Shown: positions 9,625-18,952 of the stretch, piece after piece
Position numbering within the stretch: position 1 is the stretch's first letter
Layout: every line of letters starts with the position of its first letter
Notes under the pieces: generated by a model
The model's input: only the letters and a program-made list of their open reading frames with translations
Database searches by the model: none
What the model was told of the DNA's origin: nothing
Translations under genes and position numbers: made by a program
DNA from: Oceaniovalibus sp. ACAM 378
GTDB lineage: Bacteria > Pseudomonadota > Alphaproteobacteria > Rhodobacterales > Rhodobacteraceae
Direction: 5' to 3'
NCBI RefSeq assembly: GCF_008085915.1
Contig: NZ_VSJK01000004.1
Location: forward strand, 124,001 to 188,000
DNA: 64,000 bases

Positions 9625-10899
9625 ATGCCGACCGAAATTCTGATGCCTGCCCTGTCCCCGACGATGGAGGACGGCACTCTTGCCCGCTGGCTGGTCAAGG
9701 AAGGCGACACAGTAAGCTCTGGCGATCTGATCGCCGAGATCGAAACCGACAAGGTGATCATGGAGTTCGAGGCTGTAGACGAAGGCGTGATCGGCAAACT
9801 TCTGGTGGCCGAGGGCAGCACGGGCGTCAAAGTGAACAGCCCGATCGCCATACTTCTTGTCGATGGTGAATCGATCGGTGATGTGGCGGAACGCCTGGTG
9901 GCCCCTGCGAAGGCAGAGTTAATCGATGCCCCGTCAACCAAACCGATTGAAACCACCCCCACGGATCCCGCGAAGCAGCCGAAGCCTTCTGAAACCGAAC
10001 GGATTTTTGCATCCCCCCTCGCCCGCCGGATCGCAGCCGAACGCGGTCTGGATCTTGCAACGATCAGCGGCAGCGGCCCGCGTGGGCGGATCGTCAGGGT
10101 TGATGTTGAATCCGCCCGGCCCGCCGCGCAATCCTTGGATACAGACGGACCCAAAAAGGCCCCGCCTGCGGTTTCCGCCGAAAGGATCGCCGCACTTTAT
10201 GCCGACCGAGAAACTATTGAAATTCCGCTGGACGGGATGCGCAAGACCATCGCTGCCCGTCTGACCGAGGCGAAACAGACGATCCCGCATTTCTATCTCA
10301 GGCGTGACATCTGTCTGGATCCGCTGATGAAATTCCGTGCCGACCTCAACCGGCAGTTGGAGAGGCGCGGCATCAAACTCTCGGTCAACGATTTTATCAT
10401 CAAAGCCTGTGCGCTGGCGTTGCAACAGGTGCCCGCCGCCAATGCCGTCTGGGCCGGTGACCGCATCCTGCAACTCAAACCATCGGACGTGGCCGTCGCC
10501 GTGGCCGTTGAGGGCGGGTTGTTCACCCCGGTGATCCGCGACGCCGACACCAAGACACTTGGCCAGTTGTCAGGCGAAATGAAAGACCTTGCAACACGCG
10601 CACGCGCCCGGAAATTGGCGCCCGGCGAATATCAGGGCGGCAGTTTTGCCATCTCGAACCTTGGAATGTTCGGAATCGACAATTTCGATGCGGTCATCAA
10701 CCCGCCCCATGGCGCCATTCTGGCCGTCGGTGCAGGCTCTAGGAAACCCGTGGTCGACGACGATGGCGCAATCGTCGTGGCAACGATGATGTCGGTGACC
10801 CTATCGGTTGATCATCGCGTGATAGACGGCACGCTTGGCGCCGAATTATTGAACGCAATCAAGGACAATCTGGAATCGCCGATGGCCATGCTTGCTTGA
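9625..10899 (+). CDS. pdhC: Dihydrolipoyllysine-residue acetyltransferase (PDH E2)
   Basis: E2 core of pyruvate dehydrogenase: accepts acetyl on its lipoyl arm and transfers it to CoA. Domains in order are a lipoyl domain (1-80, Lys43 in ETDKVIMEF), a flexible linker, a peripheral-subunit-binding domain (about 130-165, SPLARRIAAERGLDL and GRIVRVDVE), a second linker, and a catalytic domain (about 200-424) ending with the active-site block DHRVIDGTLGAELL (His and Asp of HxxxDG). It has 424 residues. A good GGGAGAC site precedes the ATG. No E3 (lpd) gene follows, so the E3 used must be encoded elsewhere. Confidence 0.97.
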   Translation: MPTEILMPALSPTMEDGTLARWLVKEGDTVSSGDLIAEIETDKVIMEFEAVDEGVIGKLLVAEGSTGVKVNSPIAILLVDGESIGDVAERLVAPAKAELIDAPSTKPIETTPTDPAKQPKPSETERIFASPLARRIAAERGLDLATISGSGPRGRIVRVDVESARPAAQSLDTDGPKKAPPAVSAERIAALYADRETIEIPLDGMRKTIAARLTEAKQTIPHFYLRRDICLDPLMKFRADLNRQLERRGIKLSVNDFIIKACALALQQVPAANAVWAGDRILQLKPSDVAVAVAVEGGLFTPVIRDADTKTLGQLSGEMKDLATRARARKLAPGEYQGGSFAISNLGMFGIDNFDAVINPPHGAILAVGAGSRKPVVDDDGAIVVATMMSVTLSVDHRVIDGTLGAELLNAIKDNLESPMAMLA

Positions 10900-11016
10900 A
10901 CCATTCGAATTTGAGCCGCAACACAGCCTATTGTAAAACCTGTCCGAACATCACCAAGGGACAGCGCAATCCGAAACCGGTCTGACGTGGCAAGTTATAA
11001 CGCCCCAGACAGGCCA

Positions 11017-11034
11017 CCGCACCGATTCGTGCGG
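11017..11034 (-). other. Stem-loop just after cysE
   Basis: Perfect 6-bp palindrome CCGCAC / GTGCGG with a 6-nt loop, directly downstream of the cysE stop on the minus strand. There is no clear T-run, so its terminator role is uncertain. Confidence 0.3.
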
Positions 11035-11037
11035 CGG

Positions 11038-11847
11038 TCATACCCCCCGGGCCAGCAAATGATCCATGGTGAGCGAGGGTTGCGCACATCCCGCTTCGCC
11101 CACGATGCGCGCCGGAACACCGGCCACCGTCTTCATCGGTGGCACGTCCTCCAACACGACCGACCCGGCCGCGATCCGCGAACAGCGACCGACACTGATG
11201 TTGCCCAGAACCTTGGCACCTGCACCGATCAGCACGCCGTCACCGATTTTCGGATGCCGGTCGCCGTCCGCCTTGCCCGTTCCACCCAATGTCACGGAAT
11301 GGAGCATCGAAACGTTGTCACCAACCACCGCAGTTTCACCGATCACGATGGAATGGGCGTGGTCAATCATAATGCCACGTCCCAATCGCGCTGCCGGATG
11401 AATGTCGATCCCGAACACTTCTGACACCCGCATCTGCATGAAATACGCCAGATCGCGACGCCCTTGGTGCCACAGCCAATGCCCCAGCCGGTAAGCCTGA
11501 ACTGCTTGAAATCCCTTGAAATACAGCAATGGTTGCAACAATCTCTGGGAGGCCGGATCACGGTCAAGAATGGCCACCATATCGGCGCGCGCCGCTTCTC
11601 CGAGGCTTGGATCGACCAAAAATCCCTCGTCTGCGATCTCACGCAAGAACTGTTCCGACATTTCAGCCGACGCCAGTTTCAGAGATATGCGATAAGCAAG
11701 CGCGCGCTCGAGCGTTTTGTGATGCAGGATGCTGGAATGGATCAGGCCGCCCAACAACGGCTCGTCGCGCACTGCTTTATGCGCTTCTTCCCGGATTTGT
11801 GACCAGACCGGATCGATCTGGACCAACTTGTCTTTCGGTTCTCGCAT
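11038..11847 (-). CDS. cysE: Serine O-acetyltransferase
   Basis: Makes O-acetyl-L-serine from serine and acetyl-CoA, the first step of cysteine synthesis. It has 269 residues, normal for the family. An alpha-helical N-terminal domain (about 1-140, with EAHKAVRDEPLLGGLIHSSI) is followed by a left-handed parallel beta-helix of hexapeptide repeats (about 150-250). The catalytic His-rich part reads DIHPAARLGRGIMIDHAHS, with LHSVTLGGTGKADGDRHP after it. The gene sits directly downstream of the GTA cluster, same strand, and is a host gene rather than GTA cargo. cysE next to the GTA cluster is, to my knowledge, usual in this family of bacteria. Confidence 0.96.
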   Translation of the reverse strand: MREPKDKLVQIDPVWSQIREEAHKAVRDEPLLGGLIHSSILHHKTLERALAYRISLKLASAEMSEQFLREIADEGFLVDPSLGEAARADMVAILDRDPASQRLLQPLLYFKGFQAVQAYRLGHWLWHQGRRDLAYFMQMRVSEVFGIDIHPAARLGRGIMIDHAHSIVIGETAVVGDNVSMLHSVTLGGTGKADGDRHPKIGDGVLIGAGAKVLGNISVGRCSRIAAGSVVLEDVPPMKTVAGVPARIVGEAGCAQPSLTMDHLLARGV

Positions 11848-11923
11848 GGGGCGTCCTTTTGGCTGATCACCAAATTACAACATTTGGGGCGCAATGGCCA
11901 ATGTGAAACCGGTCAAATCCGTG

Positions 11924-12211
11924 TCATGGGCGGCAAGGCCCGGAGATCCCTTGCAGAACCATCATCAGACATCCCGTGAATTCGGGGCTGCCCAAAGACG
12001 GTTCAGGCGCACGAGGACGGCGCAGGGCCACCGCCATGACACTGCCGTTGCCCCAGATCGGGTGTGCCGTGCCCCGCCGGATGCGGTATGCAGCGGCGCG
12101 CTTGGCCTCGGTCAGCATCCGGCACAGCACCCATTGTCGACGGGCGGGCGGGCAGCGCATCAATACCCGCGCCATGGCCGAAGCGTCGCCAAGCCAGATG
12201 TCAGCCACCAT
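11924..12211 (-). CDS. Small conserved protein trailing the GTA cluster (DUF7742-like)
   Basis: A 95-residue soluble protein starting MVADIWLGDASAMAR. Helical repeats rich in Ala/Arg (ARVLMRCPPARRQ) are followed by HPIWGNGSVMAVAL and a C-terminal LGSPEFTGCLMMVL. This pattern (PxWGNGxLMAAAL, then LxxPxYLxALxxVL) matches a small family found beside GTA g15 in Rhodobacteraceae. The start overlaps the g15 stop by 11 bp, so it is translated from the GTA message. The function is unknown. The assignment to the DUF family is from memory of the pattern, not from a search. Confidence 0.65.
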   Translation of the reverse strand: MVADIWLGDASAMARVLMRCPPARRQWVLCRMLTEAKRAAAYRIRRGTAHPIWGNGSVMAVALRRPRAPEPSLGSPEFTGCLMMVLQGISGPCRP

Positions 12212-15200
12212 GAACCGCCCGCCGGTATGGCCCGGGTCCGAACCGGTCCGACACCTGCGCGACCTCGACCGCAAAGGGCGCAACCGCCCCATCCGCCGCT
12301 TGCTGAGCGGGCGAATAGATCCAGTTCGCCGTCGCCACATTTACCTGTCGCAAGACCATCCCGTTCTGCATCACACGAACGGAATACACCTCTCCCGTCT
12401 CACCCAAAGGCACATCGACGTCGCCCCAGAGATCGCCGTCGATCCGGGTCCGGCGCACCCAACTGGCCGCAATTCCGCCTGGCCCCTTGGCCAGCCGCAG
12501 ATGCACCGGCGCATAGGGGCGCAGACCAACTCCATCAAATGCGCGCTGCGTTTCGGCAAAGACCGGATCGTCGACAGCCCGCCCACCCGGCCCGATGCGA
12601 TAATATCGCGCCAATCCACGATTGGACGAAGCAAGCTCGATCTGTTCGACGGCTGCGTTTAACAGGACAACCCGGCTGCCAATCGGCCATTCCGCCGGGA
12701 TCAGGGCATCGGTTCCCAGCTGACCGCGCAACCGCCGGGTCAGATCATAGATACCGTTAGCCACCAGATCTGCCTGGCCAAACTGAAACACTTCCCAGAT
12801 GTCATCGTGCCCACTGCCAATTGCCATCGCATTGGCCCCGGCCAGCAAGCGTGCCGGGGTAATCGACTCCAGTGCTCCGCCCAAAAGTCGCACCCGCAAG
12901 GGTGGTCCGCTGTCGATCAGCCCCGGACTGGCCGGAAACAAAACGGATTCGGTCGTGCCGATCACTGCCGCCGATGACAACAGCCGGTTCAACTCATAGC
13001 CTTCGTCCGAAGCCGAATCATATACGGCAACCGATCCGGGCCATGGCCGCGCAGTCACCGCGACATGGGGTGCATGGCTCACTTCGCCACCGGTCAAAAG
13101 CGGCAGGTCCAAAAACACCGGCAGGACAGGCACCGGCGCCACGAAGGGTGCCAGACGCACGGCGGTTTCCACAGAGTCGCTCGGCTGATACAATTCGCGC
13201 TCGATGCGCACCGCCTCGATCAACTGTTGACCGGATTGCTCCACGTGATCGATCCGGTACAACCCGTCCCTCACCTCAACCACGTCGCCTGCCCCAAGCG
13301 ACAACCGCGACAGTGGCAATGACAGCCGCACCCGGTCGCGCGCCACACGGGCCTCGGCCAGCCAGCGTTCGACGATCCCCGTTGCTTCGGACCGGGTCAG
13401 AACCAGCGGAAACTCAGACTGGGACACGGCAAACGAGCGTTCATCGGGAAAGATCGCTTCGGCCGCCTGAATGTCGAAATCACCGTCCGCGCCGACAAAG
13501 TTCAGCCGCAACCGTCCGACCGTTTCCGCTTCGGGGCTGCGGACCATGTCAATGTCCCCGGACAGATCTTCACTGACCGCCACTTGCGCCGGGTCAATGA
13601 TCCCGATGCTTCGCCCATCCCGGGTTTGAAAGATCAGCCGCCCGTCGCGTTCCAACGCGTCAAAGCCATAAGCCATCATCAGCGGCTGCAATTTCGCCCG
13701 CGCCCCGCTGATTTCACCCAGAACATAGCCGCGCACGACATCGTACAGCCGCGATACATCCACGTCCGGCACCCCTGAACCGGCACAAATTTCGGCCACC
13801 ACCGATGCCAGAGCCCGCGACGTGGCCCGCCCGGTGATCCAGTGCCCGCGCGCATAATTGTCGCCGTCAGTCCACAATTCGCGGTTGCCCGGGAAAAACG
13901 GATAGGGCCGCGCATCCCAGGCCCAGACATGGGCCCGCGACATATCGATCATGGGCGCATCATATTCCAGCGACACCGGATTGTTGACAGGGTCGCTCCA
14001 GAACTCGGACACTGCCTTGAGATACTGCAACTGCATCAGGTCGTCGCGGCGTCCGGTCGAGTGTTTGGGGATGCTGGATTCGCTCGACTTCGGGTCAAGA
14101 AACTTGTTCGGCTCGTTGGCACCCTTATCGATGGCGGCACAGCCGTACTCGGTAAACCATATGGGCTTGCTTTGTGGCTCCCATTCAGTCGGAACCTCCT
14201 GACGGACGCCACCCAACCGGTTGAAATGGCTGTGCGACCACCAGTTTTTCAGATCCTTGTACCGAAACACCCATGGTTCCCCATAAGCTCCGTCGGTGAT
14301 CGGCGTGCGCAGTTGGATCGCCTCGGCCTCAGGGGCGTGATAATACCACTCATACCCCTCGCCGCCCATGATATTGGCCTTGAGATACTCCAACCGGTAC
14401 ACTGAACCCCAGTCGGAATCCGCGTGATCGAATCCCGGGCGCCAGTCTGCAATCGGCATATAGTTGTCAATACCGATGAAATCGATCGCCGGATCGGCCC
14501 ACAGCGGATCGAGGTGAAAGAACACGTCTCCCGATCCATCTTGCGGGTGAAAGCCAAAGTATTCGGTCCAGTCGGCCGCATAGCCGATCTTTACATCCGG
14601 CCCAAGGATCAGGCGCACATCAGACGCCAGCGCACGCATTGCCGCAACCGCAGGAAAGCTGTTGCTGGCCCCGCGTATCTGCGTCAGCCCGCGCATTTCC
14701 GATCCGATACAAAAGGATGAAACACCCCCCGCCGCCGCGCACAGATGTGCATAGTGCAGAATGAACCGCCGGTACGAAAATTCGTCAGGGCCCGAATACC
14801 CGACCCCATCTGCCGTCACTTTGAAATCGCCCACGGCAGCCTGGCCAAAAAATGCCGCCACCTCGGCCCCGGCCACCGCTGTTCCGTCGGGCGACCCCGC
14901 ATGACCCGGTGCGCGGCTCAACGTGATGCGCCCGCGCCATGGCAGAACCGGCTGGTCGGTGGCCTCGGAATAAGGGTCTGGCAACCCGTTGCCGATCAAC
15001 TGTTCCATCAGGATAAACGGATAGAACATCACCGCCTGCCCTGCGTCACGCAAAGCGACGATGGCTTCTTTCACCGACTGATCCGTCGGGGTGCCGCCAT
15101 AGACCACCTTGCCGTCGACCTCGGGGTGCACTTCCGCGCTCGCCCGGCCCAGCCCGGTCACAGTCCAAGGCATCTCCACGCCCTCGAATTCACGCTGCTC

Positions 15201-16112
15201 GACCTTGGGCGCGATCCTGCACGAACCACAGCGCAGATCATCGCCAAACCATGACACGACCAGAGATGTCGCACCGCAGTTGGGCAATTCCCCGGTCAAC
15301 GCGTCCAGAGAAGCCGCGAAATCGGTCTTTCCGAGAGGCGAATTTATGTTGATGAATTGCGACACCCCCGGCTCCTGCTGAAACCGGACCGGCGTCGTTG
15401 CCAGCGCATATTCCCCCGTGCCCGGCATCATCGCCACGCCCTGCACAGATCGCGCCAGATCCTGCGGCGCTTGACCAGCGATCAGCGGTTCAGGGCGCAT
15501 GACTTCGAAACTGAACTGCGGCACCCGGTTGCCGAATGGCCCAAGTTCCAGATCCTCGATCACCACATAGGCGATTCCGCGATAGGCAGGGGCCAATCCT
15601 GCCCCTTCGACAGCAGAGATCTTAGGATCGGGCAACTGGTCTTCCGACCCGGGATAGATACGCAGATTCAGATCATCCAGCACCGCCTCGGTCCCATCGA
15701 TCCACACCCGACCGACCCTCGAGATCTCACCCTCGCAAAGCGCAATCGCCAGACTGACGGAATAGGAATAGCCGGTGGTCTTCGGCCCTTTGCCAACCCC
15801 CTTGCCCGAGCCGTCCGTGGTCGTGGTAGTTTCGCGGAACCGCGTCGCCCAGATCACCTGCCCGGAAATCCGTGTGCGTCCGAACACCTGATTGACCGGC
15901 GATCCTTCGCTGGCGCCGGTCAGGCGAAAGCGTTCGACCTTGCCGGTCTCAACTGCCTGACTGCCCGCACCCAGAATGCTCTGGTCGATCACACGGCCAA
16001 GGGTGGCCCCCACCGCACGTCCGATCACCACGGACGACAGGCCAAGAATGCCGCCGCCCACCGATCCGCCGATCGCCGCGCCAACCGCTGAAAGAACGAT
16101 AGTGGCCATCAA
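12201..16112 (-). CDS. GTA baseplate multidomain protein, megatron (g15)
   Basis: Largest GTA protein (1303 residues, close to the 1304 I recall for R. capsulatus g15), forming the tip of the tail baseplate that contacts the recipient cell. The N-terminus is hydrophobic and Gly-rich (GAAIGGSVGGGILGLSSV), like tail-tip J proteins. The central part holds a glycosidase-like TIM barrel (EYFGFHPQDGSGDVFFHLDP, FIGIDNYMPI, WFTEYGCAAIDKGAN), matching the GTA_TIM domain. The C-terminal third contains phage tail and fibronectin-like segments. It overlaps g14 by 4 bp. The frame is intact with no internal stop. Confidence 0.95.
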   Translation of the reverse strand: MMATIVLSAVGAAIGGSVGGGILGLSSVVIGRAVGATLGRVIDQSILGAGSQAVETGKVERFRLTGASEGSPVNQVFGRTRISGQVIWATRFRETTTTTDGSGKGVGKGPKTTGYSYSVSLAIALCEGEISRVGRVWIDGTEAVLDDLNLRIYPGSEDQLPDPKISAVEGAGLAPAYRGIAYVVIEDLELGPFGNRVPQFSFEVMRPEPLIAGQAPQDLARSVQGVAMMPGTGEYALATTPVRFQQEPGVSQFININSPLGKTDFAASLDALTGELPNCGATSLVVSWFGDDLRCGSCRIAPKVEQREFEGVEMPWTVTGLGRASAEVHPEVDGKVVYGGTPTDQSVKEAIVALRDAGQAVMFYPFILMEQLIGNGLPDPYSEATDQPVLPWRGRITLSRAPGHAGSPDGTAVAGAEVAAFFGQAAVGDFKVTADGVGYSGPDEFSYRRFILHYAHLCAAAGGVSSFCIGSEMRGLTQIRGASNSFPAVAAMRALASDVRLILGPDVKIGYAADWTEYFGFHPQDGSGDVFFHLDPLWADPAIDFIGIDNYMPIADWRPGFDHADSDWGSVYRLEYLKANIMGGEGYEWYYHAPEAEAIQLRTPITDGAYGEPWVFRYKDLKNWWSHSHFNRLGGVRQEVPTEWEPQSKPIWFTEYGCAAIDKGANEPNKFLDPKSSESSIPKHSTGRRDDLMQLQYLKAVSEFWSDPVNNPVSLEYDAPMIDMSRAHVWAWDARPYPFFPGNRELWTDGDNYARGHWITGRATSRALASVVAEICAGSGVPDVDVSRLYDVVRGYVLGEISGARAKLQPLMMAYGFDALERDGRLIFQTRDGRSIGIIDPAQVAVSEDLSGDIDMVRSPEAETVGRLRLNFVGADGDFDIQAAEAIFPDERSFAVSQSEFPLVLTRSEATGIVERWLAEARVARDRVRLSLPLSRLSLGAGDVVEVRDGLYRIDHVEQSGQQLIEAVRIERELYQPSDSVETAVRLAPFVAPVPVLPVFLDLPLLTGGEVSHAPHVAVTARPWPGSVAVYDSASDEGYELNRLLSSAAVIGTTESVLFPASPGLIDSGPPLRVRLLGGALESITPARLLAGANAMAIGSGHDDIWEVFQFGQADLVANGIYDLTRRLRGQLGTDALIPAEWPIGSRVVLLNAAVEQIELASSNRGLARYYRIGPGGRAVDDPVFAETQRAFDGVGLRPYAPVHLRLAKGPGGIAASWVRRTRIDGDLWGDVDVPLGETGEVYSVRVMQNGMVLRQVNVATANWIYSPAQQAADGAVAPFAVEVAQVSDRFGPGPYRRAVHGG

Positions 16113-16549
16113 AGCCTCCTGTCAGGAAATTCAAACCGCGCCACGATGCGCCGCCGCCATGGCGCGCTCAGTGGGCTTTCGACCACACCGTGGCCGGTAT
16201 AGGCATGGATGAACGTCATTTCGCCCTCACCCTGACCAACAATACCAAGGTGCTTGGCCACGCTGCCGTCCCGCATCCGAAACAGCACGACGTCGCCCAC
16301 CGAAGGCTCTCCCGGCGGCAAATGGCGCAGATGCCTTTCTGCCGCGCGCCACAGCCGTTCGTCGCGCTGAACCTCTGACCAGTCGGCGGTATAGGCGGGC
16401 ACCGGTTCAGGCTCGGTTCCGTGCAACTCGCGCCACACACCGCGGATCAGGCCCAGACAATCCGCCCCAGCTCCGCGCACCGATGCCTGATGCAGATAAG
16501 GCGTGCCGATCCAGCCCCGCGCCAGATCCGCAATCCGCAAGCCAGTCAT
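16109..16549 (-). CDS. GTA NlpC/P60 cell-wall peptidase (g14)
   Basis: A 146-residue NlpC/P60 cysteine peptidase, attached to the baseplate in the R. capsulatus GTA and thought to open recipient peptidoglycan. The catalytic cysteine lies in GAGADCLGLIRGVW (Cys31), and the catalytic histidine is most likely in KHLGIVGQGEGEMTFIHAY. The pattern GTPYLHQASVRGAGADC is the GTA subtype of the TPYxxG..xxGxDCSG motif. It overlaps both neighbours by 4 bp (g13 upstream, g15 downstream), the tight packing expected of a phage-like module. Confidence 0.94.
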   Translation of the reverse strand: MTGLRIADLARGWIGTPYLHQASVRGAGADCLGLIRGVWRELHGTEPEPVPAYTADWSEVQRDERLWRAAERHLRHLPPGEPSVGDVVLFRMRDGSVAKHLGIVGQGEGEMTFIHAYTGHGVVESPLSAPWRRRIVARFEFPDRRL

Positions 16550-17445
16550 CCGCCGTCACGGGCGCGCAGCGACCCGCCCGAATTGTCGTTCTTCGAACTG
16601 GGATAGGCCATTAGCCAATCCTCGCCCGGGATATCGGGAAAGCCGCGAAAGTTCAGGATGTTGTCGAACTTCAACCGGCATGTTGCCACCCGCTTGTCGC
16701 ATCCGGCCTCCAGCCTGATCACGTCGCCGGGCACGATCCCACCCCGCAGAGCCTCCCATGTTTCGATCACCCGGCCCGCGCCGGACAGACGGTCATTCTT
16801 GATCACCGAAACGATACCAGCCGAAGCGCCGCTCAGAACAATCAGCCGCCCGCGCTCAAACCACCGGTCATCGAACCCATCCAGCGCGGCAAAGCGAAAG
16901 AATTTGTGCCCCTCGACGCTCTCGACCGCCAGTTCGGTGGCGTACCCCGGCAAGGACAGATCGAACCGGCACAGGGAATCCCCCAGAACCGCCGAACACG
17001 GTGCCTGAAACACCCGCCCCTGCGGCTGGTTCAGCGCCTCGGTCATACCGCGCAATTCGGCCCGGAATGCCCCCGCCGAGCGTTGAATTTCGCCCAGCGT
17101 TCCACGAAACTGCAACACCCGCTGTTCCGGCGCGGCCCAGTTGACCAGCCAGGCCAGCACCCCGGCCCCATCGAACCGCCCGGCAAGAATATCGGCTTCG
17201 GTCACGCTCTCGTCCGACAGCGCGCCGATGGCCTCGGAATTGTCCACGGCCAGCCCGGTCGTCTGCTCCAGCGCCCGCGCCGACATGCCTTCGGACGCCA
17301 GAAACACCATGCTCTCGAACCGAACGGGTTCGTCATGGTCGGTGAACCCGAACGCCACGCCGTCGCGGCGCAGGACGCGCCAGCACCGACACAGAGTGGT
17401 TGAACCACTGTCCAGATGACTTTGAAACTCTTCGGAAATACCCAT
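16546..17445 (-). CDS. GTA baseplate hub protein, DUF2163 (g13)
   Basis: A 299-residue DUF2163/phage_BR0599 protein, the hub of the baseplate. The N-terminal half is beta-rich (GVAFGFTDHDEPVRF). The C-terminal half carries four cysteines at 150, 159, 249 and 256 (APCSAVLGDSLCRF and GCDKRVATCRL), followed by the family signature FRGFPDIPGEDWLMAYP. Four cysteines in this arrangement are what ligate an iron-sulfur cluster in the related tail-tip protein L of phage lambda, so a cluster here is a reasonable inference. It overlaps g12 by 1 bp and g14 by 4 bp. Confidence 0.94.
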   Translation of the reverse strand: MGISEEFQSHLDSGSTTLCRCWRVLRRDGVAFGFTDHDEPVRFESMVFLASEGMSARALEQTTGLAVDNSEAIGALSDESVTEADILAGRFDGAGVLAWLVNWAAPEQRVLQFRGTLGEIQRSAGAFRAELRGMTEALNQPQGRVFQAPCSAVLGDSLCRFDLSLPGYATELAVESVEGHKFFRFAALDGFDDRWFERGRLIVLSGASAGIVSVIKNDRLSGAGRVIETWEALRGGIVPGDVIRLEAGCDKRVATCRLKFDNILNFRGFPDIPGEDWLMAYPSSKNDNSGGSLRARDGG

Positions 17446-18077
17446 CAGATCCGCACCTCGATAATCGGGACATTGGGCACGTCACCGGCCTTGAAGCTGG
17501 CAACAGAGACCTGAATCAAATCGGTGTCGAACCGCACTGGAACATCGAATTCATATCCGGCGGTAATTTCCGCGCCTTTTGGCGGCACCTCGTACAGCGT
17601 GACCAAACCGGTCCCGGTCGCCAGATCGAAATGCACACCCTCGCGCAGAAGATCGCCCTCAAGCCCCAGTGTGACAGTGCCTGCAACTGGCTTGACCACC
17701 GGGCGGTGATAGGGATTCACCCCCGCGTCATAGCTTTTCAACAATTGGAAAACCGCCGAAGTCCCATCACCATGGGCAATCACCTGATCGTTGAAATCGG
17801 GCAGGCGCGACGCAGCGCAGGATTTGAAATCGGCCCAGTCCTTCCAACGGAACCCATGCAACTGCCCACGCCGCGCCTCGAAGAAGGCCAGCAATAGTTC
17901 CACATCATCCAGTGACCGCAGCCCAAGCCCCGCATCGTACCGGCGCCGGGAATGCGCCCAGGGGGTGTTGCGTTCCTCAAACCCGTTGGCCAGCGTGACG
18001 ATCTCGGTCCGCCGTTCGGGACCGCCAATTGATCCAAAGGACAGGTTGGCGGGAAAACGTATGTCGTGAAATGCCAT
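17445..18077 (-). CDS. GTA distal tail protein, DUF2460 (g12)
   Basis: A 210-residue DUF2460 protein that joins tail tube to baseplate. Recognised by FHDIRFPANLSFGSIGGPER at the N-terminus, ERNTPWAHSRRRYDAGLGLRS, and the DUF2460 core FFEARRGQLHGFRWKDWADF. The start at MAFHDIRF (18077) has a GAGCGAG site. The open frame extends upstream but lacks family sequence. It overlaps g13 by one base. Confidence 0.94.
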   Translation of the reverse strand: MAFHDIRFPANLSFGSIGGPERRTEIVTLANGFEERNTPWAHSRRRYDAGLGLRSLDDVELLLAFFEARRGQLHGFRWKDWADFKSCAASRLPDFNDQVIAHGDGTSAVFQLLKSYDAGVNPYHRPVVKPVAGTVTLGLEGDLLREGVHFDLATGTGLVTLYEVPPKGAEITAGYEFDVPVRFDTDLIQVSVASFKAGDVPNVPIIEVRI

Positions 18078-18087
18078 GTCTCGCTCC

Positions 18088-18744
18088 TCAGCGGTTGCGC
18101 TGTCCCTGCCCCAGAGCGCGCCCCATACGGGCGGCGATCTGGCTCTGGGATCTCTGGAATCCCTGCACATCGGGGGTCTGGATATTCATCACCACCGTCA
18201 CCGGCCCCTGACCGGCGGCACGCACGCCCAGCCGTCCATCGGCGCCGCGGGCCAGCGGCATGATCGCCTCGGGGCCCGCCTCGCCCATCAGACCGGTGCC
18301 GCCGCGCATGGGAAAGGTGGTGGGCGAAGACACGACACCGCCCCGGGCAAAGGGCATCACCCGGCCCTGGGACATCGCACCGCCCTTTTCGAACGGCATT
18401 AACCCATTCACCAACCCTTCGACCCCCGACGCCAGCAGGCCGCCGAAATGCCCCGCCACAGGCCGGATCGCGGCGCTATAGGCGGCATCGACCATGCTTT
18501 GCGCCACGCCTTTCAACGCATCCGACAGCTTCATCCCATCAAAGATCAACCCGTCGAACGACCGGCGCAGCCCACGGGTAATTCCGCTGCTCAGCACGTT
18601 CACCTCGCGACCTGTGTCGGCGATGGTCGATTGCATCCGCCGCAACTCGCTGTCAAACGCGGCGGCCATTGCCCCCGCACCGCCAAGGGTCTGTTCCAGC
18701 GTCAGGATTTGATCCTCAAGCGCCTCGATCTGCTGACTTTCCAT
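18088..18744 (-). CDS. GTA tail tape-measure protein (g11)
   Basis: Tape measure protein, 218 residues, setting tail length. It is short because the GTA tail is short. The N-terminal 60 residues are a predicted coiled coil (QQIEALEDQILTLEQTL). The middle holds a hydrophobic Ala/Gly-rich region (residues 85-120). The C-terminal half is rich in GGVVSSPTTFPMRGGTGLMG, GEAGPEAIMPL and a VTVVMNIQTPD tail, all typical of tail tape measure C-termini. The start at 18744 is preferred because GGAGATT lies upstream. An ATG at 18762 would add six residues but has no site. Its 5' end overlaps the chaperone gene by 29 bp. Confidence 0.9.
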   Translation of the reverse strand: MESQQIEALEDQILTLEQTLGGAGAMAAAFDSELRRMQSTIADTGREVNVLSSGITRGLRRSFDGLIFDGMKLSDALKGVAQSMVDAAYSAAIRPVAGHFGGLLASGVEGLVNGLMPFEKGGAMSQGRVMPFARGGVVSSPTTFPMRGGTGLMGEAGPEAIMPLARGADGRLGVRAAGQGPVTVVMNIQTPDVQGFQRSQSQIAARMGRALGQGQRNR

Positions 18745-18952
18745 CACCAATCTCCTGTTCATCGGGCCACGCTGCCGCCAGGGCAGCCAGACCCGCCCGG
18801 CTCAGGGGCGCAGCACTGCCGCGCCCCAGCATCAGCATCAGTTCGGCGGGTGTCAGCGCCCAGAATTCAGTCGGGCACAGCCCACGCCCGTTGATCCCGG
18901 CCCGCATCAGCCCCGGCCAGTCGAAAGACCGCTCAGGTGCGGGCATCGGCAT
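18716..18952 (-). CDS. GTA phage tail assembly chaperone (g10.1)
   Basis: A 78-residue protein with FDWPGLMRAGINGRGLCPTE and FWALTPAELMLMLGRG, the signature of the small GTA tail-assembly chaperone family (rcc01693-type). It helps the tape measure protein assemble with tube subunits. The start MPMPAPERSFDWP at 18952 lies inside the end of g10 (20-bp overlap), and an ATG at 18946 is an alternative. Like g10/g10.1 elsewhere it forms an overlapping chaperone pair, a layout that in tailed phages often includes a programmed frameshift. No slippery heptamer was obvious to me. Confidence 0.85.
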   Translation of the reverse strand: MPMPAPERSFDWPGLMRAGINGRGLCPTEFWALTPAELMLMLGRGSAAPLSRAGLAALAAAWPDEQEIGDGKSADRGA

